Assembly: GCA_030668465.1 (NCBI GenBank)
Contig: DAOUTX010000001.1
Span: 1 to 30,357, forward strand
Reading direction: 5' to 3'
Length of the DNA: 30,357 nucleotides
Origin: Atribacterota bacterium
GTDB lineage: Bacteria > Atribacterota > Phoenicimicrobiia > Phoenicimicrobiales > Phoenicimicrobiaceae
A program made the translations under genes and the position numbers. The notes under the pieces are model-generated. The model saw only the letters and a list, made by a program, of their open reading frames with translations, was not told the DNA's origin and did not search any database. The stretch's first letter is position 1, and each line of letters starts with the position of its first letter. This document shows positions 1-7,225 of this stretch, piece by piece.

Positions 1-387
1 ATCCAACGCAACTCCAAAACTTTTTAATCTCAACCAGGGAAGAAAATTAGAATGGTGCTCGAGAAGAGTCGTCACCACTTTATCTCCTGTTTTCCATTTC
101 AATCCACTGGCAACCGTGTTTATCGCTTCAGTCGTGTTCTTGGTGAATATGACCTCTTCTTCATCCGCGCCGATGAAATATGCAATTTTTCTGTGTGCAT
201 CCTTATATTTCTGCGATGCAACCTGAGATAATCGATGAACGCCTCGTCCCACGTTTGCATTATATTCTCTATAATATTTTGAAACTACATTTAGAACAGG
301 CTCTGGAGTTAAACTCGTAGAAGCACTATCCATATAGATTATGTCATTCAGAATTGGGAAATCTGTCTTTATCTCAGTAAAATTCAT
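1..387 (-). CDS. Cysteine desulfurase / class V aminotransferase, N-terminal part (runs off the left edge)
   Basis: The first 129 residues are open and read like the start of a SufS/CsdA-type PLP enzyme. The N-terminus has the typical FPIL...IYMDSASTSLTP segment, then NVGRGVHRLS, and around residues 80-115 the family pattern EEVIFTKNTTEAIN and DKVVTTLLEHHSNFLPW. The PLP lysine and the catalytic cysteine lie beyond the window. A GGAGGG ribosome site precedes the ATG. The enzyme would draw sulfur from L-cysteine as a persulfide. It lies directly downstream of larE, joined through a 16-codon mini-ORF with overlapping stop and start codons, which suggests that it supplies sulfur to LarE. Which class V subgroup it belongs to cannot be decided from this piece. 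Confidence 0.85.
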   Translation of the reverse strand, partial: MNFTEIKTDFPILNDIIYMDSASTSLTPEPVLNVVSKYYREYNANVGRGVHRLSQVASQKYKDAHRKIAYFIGADEEEVIFTKNTTEAINTVASGLKWKTGDKVVTTLLEHHSNFLPWLRLKSFGVALD

Positions 388-434
388 ATAGAGGTCCCTC
401 CAATCAGATATTTTTTGAATTCTTCTTTAGTCAT
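384..434 (-). CDS. 16-codon mini-ORF linking larE and the cysteine desulfurase
   Basis: ATG at 434-432 overlaps the larE TGA at 433-431 (ATGA), and its own TGA at 386-384 overlaps the ATG of the desulfurase (again ATGA). The peptide is MTKEEFKKYLIGGTSI. The Ile-Gly-Gly-Thr codons contain the GGAGGG ribosome site of the next gene, so translating it would run a ribosome straight onto that site. It may be a translational-coupling device and not a functional peptide. I recognise no family. The frame could be chance, but the double overlap is exact. Confidence 0.4.
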   Translation of the reverse strand: MTKEEFKKYLIGGTSI

Positions 435-1222
435 AATGCCTCATCCATACTCCCAGACCTGTATCCTTCCAAATCCAATGTAATGTATTTGAAACCGACC
501 TTTTTTAATCTTCTTACTATTTCTTTTCTAAAATTAATAACCTTTTCTATTTCTTCTTTTTCTACTTCTATCCTTGCAACGTCTTTATGACACCTTGCTC
601 TTACCTGTCTTAATCCTAAAGATAGAATAAATGATTCTGCTTCCTCGATCCTTTTCAATTTTTCTGTGGTTATTTCTTCGCCATACAAAATTCTGGATGA
701 CAGGCAAGTCGTGGAAGGCATATCATAATTCGACAATCCTAAAAATTTTGCCATTGCTTTGATATCTGACTTTTTAACTCCTGCCTCTACTAAAGGATGG
801 ATGATATCTTCTTCATCAAATGCCTTTATGCCTGGCCTATGCTCATCAAAATCAGACAGATTAACGCCATCCGCGATATATTTTATTCTATTTTCATTTG
901 CTATTCTTTTCAAAACTATAGCTTCCTCTTTCTTGCAATAGTAACATCTATTCTCAGGGTTCTTAACGAACGCTTTATTGCCAAGTTCTGATGATTTTAT
1001 AATCATATGATGCACGCCAATCTCTTTTGCAATCTTTTTTGCGTTTTCCAATTCTCTCTTAGAAAAAGTATCTGAGGTTAAAGTAACTGTCAGTGCCCTT
1101 TCACCTAATACATCATATGCAACCTTTGCAATTAAAGAACTATCTACCCCTCCTGAAAATGCAATCATTAGACTTTCTTTCTCTTTTATAATCTCTTTTA
1201 AATGTTTAAGTTTTTCTTTCAT
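431..1222 (-). CDS. larE: LarE-type ATP-dependent sulfur transferase
   Basis: The product is 263 residues, the usual LarE length. It has an N-terminal PP-loop SGGVDSS (residues 24-30) that adenylates the substrate, followed by the LarE-specific pattern DGVN (118-121), RPGIKA (129-134) and PSTTCLSSRI (169-178). LarE converts the carboxylates of pyridinium biscarboxylate mononucleotide to thiocarboxylates on the way to the nickel-pincer nucleotide of lactate racemase-type enzymes. Three cysteines stand out: C93 and C96 in CYYC and C173 in TTCLSS. The single-cysteine type gives up its own sulfur; three-cysteine homologues are reported to bind a [4Fe-4S] cluster and work catalytically. The cysteine desulfurase next door fits that version. 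larB, larC and larA are not in the window. The start is ATG with AAGGA upstream. Confidence 0.88.
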   Translation of the reverse strand: MKEKLKHLKEIIKEKESLMIAFSGGVDSSLIAKVAYDVLGERALTVTLTSDTFSKRELENAKKIAKEIGVHHMIIKSSELGNKAFVKNPENRCYYCKKEEAIVLKRIANENRIKYIADGVNLSDFDEHRPGIKAFDEEDIIHPLVEAGVKKSDIKAMAKFLGLSNYDMPSTTCLSSRILYGEEITTEKLKRIEEAESFILSLGLRQVRARCHKDVARIEVEKEEIEKVINFRKEIVRRLKKVGFKYITLDLEGYRSGSMDEAL

Positions 1223-1275
1223 TTTTATATCCTTTTTCTATCACTCCACCACTCATTTCTACAATAACTTTATCT

Positions 1276-2175
1276 TTAAACATATTCCAGCATCGCCTCC
1301 AATGCCTTTTGAGCAGATTCATTGATTCCTTCTGGTAGTTCGATGGCGTAGCGTTCCTCCTTCAGCGAAAAGTATACATCGTTTAGAGCAGTTAGCTTCA
1401 TGTTTCGGCACATCTTAGCTGTGCCAGCAGCATAAAACTCCTTCCCCGGATTTTCCTTTTTTAATCGATAGATAAGCCCTTCTTCTGTTCCTATAAGAAA
1501 TATCTTTTTATCCGTTTTTTTCGCAAAGTTCAACATACCACTGGTCGATAACACCTCATCAGCAAGGTCAATAACTGATGGATTACACTCCGGATGAACA
1601 AGAAGAAGAGCATCAGGAAATCTTTCCTTGGCCAGACGAACCTCTTCCTTCCTTATTTTTTCATGAACATAGCAGTAACCGTTCCAGGGAATTATCTCTT
1701 TATCTACAAATCTCTGACAGTATGCGGCAAGGTTTTTATCCGGAGTAAAAATTATTTTCTTTTCCTTAATATTCCTTACCACATTTATTGCATTTGCCGA
1801 GGTACAGCAAATATCCGATTCAGCTTTTACATCCGCATTAGTATTTAAATAGGAAACCACTTTAGCATCAGTGTGTTTTTCTTTTAATTTCCTCAAGTCC
1901 TCAGCAGTTATCATATCTGCCATCGGACATCCCGCATCCTTCCTGGGTAGGAGAACCATCTTTTTGGGTGAAAGTATTTTTGCGGTCTCTGCCATAAAAC
2001 GGACTCCACAGAAGACTATTATTCCTGCATCTGTTTTTGCAGCTTCCCTTGCAAGTCCCAGGGAATCGCCAAGGGAATCTGCAATATCTTGAATCTCCGA
2101 CCTTTGGTAATTATGAACTAAAACAATAGCATTCTTTTCTTTTTTCAGTTTAGTAATTTCTTCTACTATATTCAT
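1276..2175 (-). CDS. nadA: Quinolinate synthase A
   Basis: A 299-residue protein of the short NadA type (about 300 aa in Thermotoga and Pyrococcus). It condenses iminoaspartate with dihydroxyacetone phosphate to quinolinate, using a [4Fe-4S] cluster. The three expected cluster cysteines are C83 in AGCPMAD, C168 in GYCYVHE and C256 in MCRNMK. Other family signatures are HNYQ (21-24), CGVRFMAETAKIL (56-68), the SYLNTNADVKAESDICCTSANA region and HPECNP (194-199). ATG follows an AAGGAG site. larE starts 53 bases downstream, so nadA probably heads the nadA-larE-desulfurase operon. nadB and nadC are not seen. The link to larE makes sense because NaAD, the substrate of nickel-pincer synthesis, comes from this pathway. 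Confidence 0.95.
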   Translation of the reverse strand: MNIVEEITKLKKEKNAIVLVHNYQRSEIQDIADSLGDSLGLAREAAKTDAGIIVFCGVRFMAETAKILSPKKMVLLPRKDAGCPMADMITAEDLRKLKEKHTDAKVVSYLNTNADVKAESDICCTSANAINVVRNIKEKKIIFTPDKNLAAYCQRFVDKEIIPWNGYCYVHEKIRKEEVRLAKERFPDALLLVHPECNPSVIDLADEVLSTSGMLNFAKKTDKKIFLIGTEEGLIYRLKKENPGKEFYAAGTAKMCRNMKLTALNDVYFSLKEERYAIELPEGINESAQKALEAMLEYV

Positions 2176-2447
2176 TTATTTTTTTCTCCTTGAAGGATTA
2201 AATTATTACTTAGGAGAAGTATTATTTTATATATATAACTAGGAAATTTTCTCTGGTCTTACCTATTAATTTATTCTTTTGTCAGGCATCTTTTACCTCC
2301 TTCGCACAATAATTTATAAAATTCCTAGCATAAAAGAAACCCCGTACTAATTTTCCCAAGTAATAAAAACTACCTTAGCTCAAGTTCGGTAATTGTTTAA
2401 ACTACCAACACCGCTAAAGTTATTCTGAAATATAGATTTATGCAGCC
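2176..2447. other. Intergenic gap between nadA and the rhodanese gene
   Basis: 272 bases of AT-rich sequence without a credible ORF on either strand. It must hold the nadA promoter and the end of the rhodanese operon. I see no hairpin with a T-tract and no copy of the ATTACTACT operator found at 6588 and 11787. Confidence 0.5.
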
Positions 2448-2897
2448 CTATTTTGTAGTTGGTAATCCTTCTGATTTCCATTTAATAATCCCACCCAACA
2501 TATTATAGACTTCCCTAAAATCAAGCTCTTTCATTATATTTAAGGCATTTTCACTACGACGTCCGGATCTGCAATAAATAAGATATGTTTTGTTCTTATC
2601 CAATTTGTCAAGGTCATTCCTAAAAGTGTCAGAATAGTAATCTAAATTGACAGCATTTTCCATATACTCGCCTAAAAATTCTTCAGGAGTACGCACATCA
2701 AGAATTGTAAAATTTGGATTATCCTTGTTTTCTTTTATTAAGATATACGCTCCTTCCGGAGTGATATTTTTAATTATCTGGATTTGTGTTTCCGACTTTG
2801 TAGTGTTAGTTTCGGTTTGAATGCATGCACTCGTCAACAAAACCCCAATAATCAGAGCTCCCAAGAACAGCGATATCATTAAATTTTTTGGGTTCAT
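2448..2897 (-). CDS. Rhodanese-domain lipoprotein
   Basis: 149 residues. A hydrophobic signal (7-24) ends in the lipobox LTSAC, with C25 as the lipidated residue, so the protein should be anchored outside the cytoplasmic membrane. A single rhodanese domain follows: ILDVRTPEEF (65-74), NAVNLDY and the active-site loop CRSGRRS with C109, then MLGGIIKW near the end. Such domains carry persulfide sulfur or act in thiol chemistry. It is the last gene of the operon that begins at 6497, 73 bases after the DUF1573 gene. An AAAGGAGA site lies rather far from the ATG (about 18 bases), so translation may be weak. Its partner is unknown; a role in sulfur or metal handling outside the cell is inference. 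Confidence 0.87.
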   Translation of the reverse strand: MNPKNLMISLFLGALIIGVLLTSACIQTETNTTKSETQIQIIKNITPEGAYILIKENKDNPNFTILDVRTPEEFLGEYMENAVNLDYYSDTFRNDLDKLDKNKTYLIYCRSGRRSENALNIMKELDFREVYNMLGGIIKWKSEGLPTTK

Positions 2898-2970
2898 TTT
2901 TACTCTAATTTATTATCTCCTTTCTCGATTTAACTTTGAATTAAATACACACAGACCTTTTCCTCTTAAT

Positions 2971-3489
2971 TTAATCCTGTAAATTGGGTGTTATATTAGG
3001 TATTTGGAACACTTCTGTTTCAACATATAAGTTAATTCTTGTATCTGGTACCTGAGGATCATTTGAATAAATATGGATATGTTTTTCATCTTTTCCCACA
3101 TAATCAGTAGTATCATAGGATACTTTAAGTTCAGCTGATTCTCCCGGTTTAATGCGAGTAGTAGAAATTGAAGCCTCTATACAAGGACAAGATTCTTTTA
3201 AGCTGTCAATAATTAAATCTCCTTCTCCCCCATTTTTTACAATAAAAATATGGGTGGGCTTTTCGCCTTGGATCACCTTTCCAAAATCCCATTCTTGTTC
3301 CGAAACCAGAATCCTTGGTTGAGGCCCAAAATTATTTTGGATAGCATTAGAAGAATTATTTTGGATAGCATTAGAAGAATTATTTTGGATAGTATTAGAA
3401 GAATTATTTTGGGTAGTACTAAATACCAAAACACCCCCCAATATAATTACCGCTATTATAAGAATGAATATTATTATATTTTTAGACAT
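2971..3489 (-). CDS. DUF1573 (Ig-like) membrane-anchored protein
   Basis: 172 residues when started at the ATG eight bases after AAAGGAGG; a GTG nine bases upstream lies inside the ribosome site and is not used. An N-terminal membrane anchor (4-24) is followed by a linker of three near-perfect 8-residue repeats (QNNSSN-T/A-I, residues 27-50), then an Ig-like beta-sandwich of the DUF1573 type (about 60-165) with the typical DFGKV, FIVKNGGEGDLII and KESCPCIEA patterns. C101 and C103 form a CPC pair. The family sits outside the cell and often lies near sulfur or redox genes; its biochemical role is unknown. It lies between the ABC genes (45-base gap) and the rhodanese gene in the same operon. 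Confidence 0.85.
   Translation of the reverse strand: MSKNIIIFILIIAVIILGGVLVFSTTQNNSSNTIQNNSSNAIQNNSSNAIQNNFGPQPRILVSEQEWDFGKVIQGEKPTHIFIVKNGGEGDLIIDSLKESCPCIEASISTTRIKPGESAELKVSYDTTDYVGKDEKHIHIYSNDPQVPDTRINLYVETEVFQIPNITPNLQD
3340..3411 (-). repeat. Three tandem 24-bp units inside the DUF1573 gene
   Basis: Each unit codes for QNNSSN(T/A)I; a partial fourth unit continues to about 3331. The units are almost identical at DNA level, so slippage can change the copy number in frame and alter the length of the linker between the membrane anchor and the Ig-like domain. Confidence 0.85.
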
Positions 3490-3534
3490 TGTTTTCACCT
3501 CCTTTTATCTTTATTTTTTAAAAATAAATCTATG

Positions 3535-4230
3535 TCAATAATATAAATCAGATTTTTCTTTAGGGACAACCTTTCCATCCTGAAGATGGATTATCCTTTG
3601 AGTGGCCTGGGCTAATTCCAAATTATGAGTAGCAATAACTATAGCCAGGCCTTTTTCACTCAAATTCTTAAAAAGTTCTAAAATTTGCTCTCCAACTTTT
3701 ATCTCTAATTTACCGGTTGGTTCATCGGCAACAAGTATCTTGGGATCATTAACCAAAGCTCGTGCAATACCTGTGCGTTGTTTGTCTCCCCCGGATAAAT
3801 GTTTTACCTGAATTCCTTCTTTATCTTCAAGATTCACTTCTTTTAGCAAATCTAATATATTTTTCGCGTTAATGTTTTTCTTTGCAAAAATTAAAGGTAA
3901 TTCTACGTTTTCTCTAACAGTTAAGGTTGGAATTAAATAAAACCGTTGGAAGATAAAACCAATATTCTCCCTTCTGATCTTTATTAAATCAATCTCCTCA
4001 AGAGAAGCAACATCGTTATCGCCAATCTTCAAACTCCCTGCTGTAACCTTATCAAGGCAGCCAATCAGGTTCATTAAAGTGGTTTTTCCTGAGCCAGAAG
4101 GACCAACAATTGAAATAATTTCACTTCCTTTAATTTTTAAATCTACTCCATCAAGAGCTTTAACAATTTCTGAACCTCGATGATAATGTTTTTTTAAATT
4201 CTTTGCTTCTAAAACTATCTTATCCTGCAT
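3535..4230 (-). CDS. ABC transporter ATPase (MacB/LolD type), second of a pair
   Basis: 231 residues, a single nucleotide-binding domain of the MacB/LolD class. Walker A is GPSGSGKT (43-50), Q-loop Q95, signature LSGGDKQRTGIARAL (145-159), Walker B ILVADE (165-170) and switch ATHN near residue 200. The D-loop departs from the family: GKLE (173-176) stands where GNLD is almost always found, and the signature has DKQRTG in place of E(Q/L)QRVA. It starts one base after the stop of the first ATPase gene, so the two are made together. It probably forms the less active half of a mixed ATPase pair driving the FtsX-type permease encoded at 4921-6105. Such systems usually extrude lipoproteins, peptides or small molecules from the outer leaflet; the substrate here is unknown. 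Confidence 0.9.
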   Translation of the reverse strand: MQDKIVLEAKNLKKHYHRGSEIVKALDGVDLKIKGSEIISIVGPSGSGKTTLMNLIGCLDKVTAGSLKIGDNDVASLEEIDLIKIRRENIGFIFQRFYLIPTLTVRENVELPLIFAKKNINAKNILDLLKEVNLEDKEGIQVKHLSGGDKQRTGIARALVNDPKILVADEPTGKLEIKVGEQILELFKNLSEKGLAIVIATHNLELAQATQRIIHLQDGKVVPKEKSDLYY

Positions 4231-4231
4231 T

Positions 4232-4921
4232 TTATTTTACCAACCTTTCATCCTTTTCCATTTTCCCATCATTTAAATGAATCACTCTATCCGCTGAATA
4301 ACCTAATCTAATATTATGAGTAGCAACTATAATAGTTAAACCCTCTTCCCTATTGAGATTTCGAAAAAGACTAAAAAGTTCTTGTGCATTCTTGGTATCT
4401 AAGTTACCTGTTGGCTCATCCGCAAGAAGAATCTCAGGATTATTAGCTAAAGCTCTGGCCACCGCTACTCTCTGTAATTCTCCTCCGCTTAATTCATTAG
4501 GAAAATGAGTTAATCTATGATCTAAACCAACTCTTTTCAAGAGATCTCTTGGTCTATTATTATTTTTATAATTTCGGGCAAAAATCAGAGGTAGTTGAAC
4601 ATTTTCCAATGCATTTAAAAATGAAATTAAGAAAAAATCCTCAAATACAAACCCAATTTTTTCTATTCGGATACGGCTAAGTTTTTCTTCATTAAATTTT
4701 GTAGGGTTGCTTCCTAAAATATCTAACTTGCCTGAAGTAGGTCTATCTAAACATCCGATCAAATTTAAAAAGGTAGTTTTTCCTGCTCCTGATGCTCCCA
4801 TTATAGTGACGAATTCACCTTTTTTTATCTCAATATCTATTTCCTTTAAGGCTATTATTTTTTGGGATGCAGAGAAGTATACCTTCTTTAGCTTATTGGC
4901 TTTTACAATATACTCTCTCAC
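4232..4921 (-). CDS. ABC transporter ATPase (MacB/LolD type), first of a pair
   Basis: 229 residues. Walker A GASGAGKT (42-49), signature LSGGELQRVAVARAL (144-158), Walker B ILLADE with a normal D-loop GNLD (172-175), switch ATHN. The Q-loop glutamine, which couples the ATPase to its permease, is replaced by glutamate: FVFED with E94 instead of the usual FVFQ. The start is GTG and overlaps the last base of the permease stop codon (TAGTG), with AAGGAG just upstream, so it is translationally coupled to the permease. The next gene encodes the second ATPase with different deviations, which suggests that the two form a heterodimer. Confidence 0.9.
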   Translation of the reverse strand: MREYIVKANKLKKVYFSASQKIIALKEIDIEIKKGEFVTIMGASGAGKTTFLNLIGCLDRPTSGKLDILGSNPTKFNEEKLSRIRIEKIGFVFEDFFLISFLNALENVQLPLIFARNYKNNNRPRDLLKRVGLDHRLTHFPNELSGGELQRVAVARALANNPEILLADEPTGNLDTKNAQELFSLFRNLNREEGLTIIVATHNIRLGYSADRVIHLNDGKMEKDERLVK

Positions 4922-6105
4922 TATTCTCCACTCCTTATTACTTCAATAGGTCTCATTGAAGCTGCCTTAAATGCCGGATACAGTCCTGAAATTATACCTA
5001 TAATTATTACTCCCAGGAAAGAATAAACTAAAAGATCGGGAGTAATTAAGAGTAATCTACCACCTGGGGCATAAGGCATTACTTTTCTTACTAAAAGTTC
5101 GGTCAAATTTCCACCAAAAATCGCAATAACTGAGCCAAAGATACCACCTAAAGTACAAATAATAAGTGTTTCCATCCAGATGAGTTTAAATATATCTGAC
5201 CTTGAGGCTCCTATTGCCTTCATAATACCTATTTCTTGTGTTCGCTCGAAGACGCTCATTAATATGGTATTAATAACCCCAATAATAGCTACAAATATTG
5301 CGATAAAGGCAACAGACATAATCAATATTTTAGCTGAATTTACCAGATTTAAGATTGTCCCTTTAACCTGGCTCATGCTTATTACTTGAATGCTGGCAAT
5401 TGGATATAGCCTCTCTTCAAATTCTGAAATCTTCTCAATTTGTTTTAGCTTGATACCGATACCTGTCAGTTTGCCTTCTATATCAAAGACTCTTTGAGTT
5501 GTTTTCAGAGGTAAAAATACTGCTCCATCTTCCTGAGTAGCTGTTCTTTCAAAGATGCCCACAATAATTAAAGTAATATCTTTATCCGGTATGGAAATTT
5601 TATCTCCAACTGATTTTTGTTCTGATTCTGCTGCTTCGTATCCTAAAATTGCTTCATTAGCATTTTCGGCTGAGAACCATCCTCCAGATTTAAACTTAAC
5701 ATTTGGCTTAAGTTCAATGTAGCTTTTTTCGATTCCTAAATAATTAATAAAACCACCTTTACCGCCTTGTTTTTCCGGATCATAAGCTAATTGAGCAAGG
5801 AGTGGTGTAATCTTATCAATATCAGGATCACTGGTTATTTGATTATAGATATCCTCATCCATAAATCTAAGGCCTGCTTCTCCACTAAGTATCATAGTTG
5901 CTGCCTCGTAAGGGCAACCTTTGGCTGTTACAATAACTTGATATCCCATTTTATCGACATCAGAGGTTAATGCTTCTTGATACCCGGCATTAAAACCTAA
6001 AAGAGCGACTAAAACTGCTACTGCTACTGCTACTCCACCAATGGTTAAAAAAGAGCGGGATTTTCTCCGTTTCAAATTCTTATAAGCTAAAATAAAAAAT
6101 TTCAT
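4921..6105 (-). CDS. FtsX/MacB-type ABC transporter permease
   Basis: 394 residues with the MacB layout: one N-terminal membrane segment (about 19-38), a large outside domain (about 40-255, MacB_PCD type), then three C-terminal segments (about 258-285, 310-335, 355-378) carrying the FtsX consensus, including the cytoplasmic coupling stretch FERTQEIGIMKAIGA. A single cysteine, C64 in KGCPYEAA, lies early in the outside domain. Its ATG overlaps the stop of the upstream lipoprotein gene (TAATG) and its stop overlaps the GTG of the first ATPase. A homodimer of this permease with the two ATPases would make the full transporter. The function is probably extrusion or mechanotransmission across the membrane; the substrate is unknown. 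Confidence 0.9.
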   Translation of the reverse strand: MKFFILAYKNLKRRKSRSFLTIGGVAVAVAVLVALLGFNAGYQEALTSDVDKMGYQVIVTAKGCPYEAATMILSGEAGLRFMDEDIYNQITSDPDIDKITPLLAQLAYDPEKQGGKGGFINYLGIEKSYIELKPNVKFKSGGWFSAENANEAILGYEAAESEQKSVGDKISIPDKDITLIIVGIFERTATQEDGAVFLPLKTTQRVFDIEGKLTGIGIKLKQIEKISEFEERLYPIASIQVISMSQVKGTILNLVNSAKILIMSVAFIAIFVAIIGVINTILMSVFERTQEIGIMKAIGASRSDIFKLIWMETLIICTLGGIFGSVIAIFGGNLTELLVRKVMPYAPGGRLLLITPDLLVYSFLGVIIIGIISGLYPAFKAASMRPIEVIRSGE

Positions 6106-6497
6106 TAAAATTCAACTCCCTTTCCATTAATGGTCATTCTTCCATTTCTATTCTCCGGTACCCCTTCTACAACTACCTTTTTCCCCACTTTTGGAGGAAT
6201 ACTAAGACCTGAAGGATTAATATCTACATAAATTGTACCTGTCTTATCTTCCAAAAAGAACCAGCATCCTGAGGAGCATTCTCGGACAATCTCTCCCTCC
6301 AATCTGACTGTTTGGTTAAGATATTCATTCGGACTAGTATAAATATCTTTTACGCTGGTAACTTTTTTTTCGGTAATATCAACACCATACCTCTCACTCT
6401 TATTGCTACCATTGCCACTACAACCTGAAACGCTCAATATGACTAATAAAATAATTAGTAATGCAGCAATTAATCTAATCTTCTTTGTTTTTCTCAT
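6105..6497 (-). CDS. OB-fold lipoprotein (tRNA_anti-like/DUF4920-like)
   Basis: 130 residues from the ATG that follows AAAGGAG; an in-frame ATG 30 bases upstream has no ribosome site. The signal peptide ends in the lipobox SVSGC with C26. The rest (about 48-130) looks like a small OB-fold: NQTVRLEGEIVRECSSGCWFFLEDKTG, then VGKKVVVEGVP. The ECSSGCW motif (C74, C78, W79) recalls the Cys-x(3-4)-Cys-Trp of small periplasmic OB-fold proteins and could bind metal or form a disulfide. It is the first gene of the OB-permease-ATPase-ATPase-DUF1573-rhodanese operon and overlaps the permease gene. It may act as the outside partner of the permease, as MacA does for MacB, though it is much smaller and unrelated to MacA. 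Confidence 0.75.
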   Translation of the reverse strand: MRKTKKIRLIAALLIILLVILSVSGCSGNGSNKSERYGVDITEKKVTSVKDIYTSPNEYLNQTVRLEGEIVRECSSGCWFFLEDKTGTIYVDINPSGLSIPPKVGKKVVVEGVPENRNGRMTINGKGVEF

Positions 6498-6578
6498 CTT
6501 TTCTCCTTTTTTTACAAAAATAATCATAACACCTACCCTAATTCATATTTAGGCATTACAAATGGTTTCGGAAAAACT

Positions 6579-6607
6579 CTTTTATGTATTACTACTTATT
6601 CTATCAA
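6579..6607 (-). promoter_or_regulatory. Candidate promoter of the OB-fold/ABC operon
   Basis: On the minus strand TTGATA (6607-6602) is followed after 17 bases by TAAAAG (6584-6579). The -35 box is good and the -10 box is weak. The whole -35 box and spacer lie in the operator at 6588-6619, so bound repressor would block polymerase. Confidence 0.4.
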
Positions 6608-6619
6608 ATAAGTAGTAAT
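6588..6619. promoter_or_regulatory. 32-bp operator (site A) upstream of the OB-fold/ABC operon
   Basis: A perfect inverted repeat: ATTACTACTTATT at 6588-6600 and its exact complement at 6607-6619, with a 6-base spacer. The outer half-sites ATTACTACT and AGTAGTAAT are 14 bases apart, the same layout as the site at 11787-11818 in front of the Rrf2 gene. It lies 91 bases upstream of the first gene of the operon and covers the -35 box of a candidate promoter. A target of the Rrf2 protein is the simplest reading. Confidence 0.7.
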
Positions 6620-7026
6620 TAAATTTAAAAAAATAAAGTACCTTGCCTATTTATTTTAACTATTAATAGAAGCAATTATTGTGCCAATTTATAAAGTTTA
6701 ATGTAAGAATATTTATTTTTAAAACGTATTCGGTGAAATAGTTGATAAATAAAGATCTTACTGATTCTCATTTAAAAAAATATTAAATAATATTTCTAAA
6801 CATTATTTAATCAATATTAATCGCCTTACCAGAAAGGGCAAACTTTTCTCATTTATCTACTAGAAACTGGGCAATTTTTTCCCATTAACTTCTTTTTCTG
6901 TGTTTTTAAAATAAATTACCTGGCCTATTTATAGAAGATTTATAATTATCCAAAAATTAAAAGCTCCTATGCTGGCAATTAATTTTATTTCCCAAAATCA
7001 AAAATGTATTTTTTCCTATTCTTAAA

Positions 7027-7209
7027 CTAACAACATCCGTGCAGTGGTGGTTGATGTTTCTCCGCCTTCTCAATGTATTTTTCGGGATTATCATCAAACT
7101 CTTTTTTACATCCTGGTGCACAAAAATAATAAGCTTTTTCTTTATATTCACTCTTGAACTTTGCTGTCTTTTCATCTACTTCCATTTTGCATATCGGATC
7201 AATAACCAC
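7027..7209 (-). CDS. YHS-domain metal-binding protein
   Basis: 60 residues beginning VIDPICKMEVDE, the standard start of small YHS proteins, then AYYFCAPGCKKEFDDNPEKYI. The cysteines of ICKMEV and FCAPGC form the likely metal site, with a further HGCC at the end. The start chosen is GTG at 7209, seven bases after AAGGAGG; an in-frame GTG nine bases upstream is part of the ribosome site. The gene lies 16 bases downstream of copA, and small YHS proteins are common partners of P1B ATPases. It could bind Cu(I) and pass it on or buffer it; this is inference from family and position. Confidence 0.85.
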   Translation of the reverse strand: MVIDPICKMEVDEKTAKFKSEYKEKAYYFCAPGCKKEFDDNPEKYIEKAEKHQPPLHGCC

Positions 7210-7225
7210 ATTGGTCACCTCCTTT

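Larger units (their letters stand above)
6498..7026. other. Intergenic region between the YHS gene and the OB-fold/ABC operon
   Basis: About 530 very AT-rich bases without a credible gene. Apart from the operator and promoter at 6579-6619 there is a second, AT-only inverted repeat with 10-base arms at 6782-6791 and 6802-6811; it has no T-tract and could be chance. No clear terminator is seen for the operon that ends at 7027. Confidence 0.5.

Noticed and set aside
6957..7175. 72-codon minus-strand ORF overlapping the YHS gene
   Set aside because: It is read from the ATG that lies one frame off in the same ribosome region; it has no family pattern, while the overlapping frame is a clear YHS domain.
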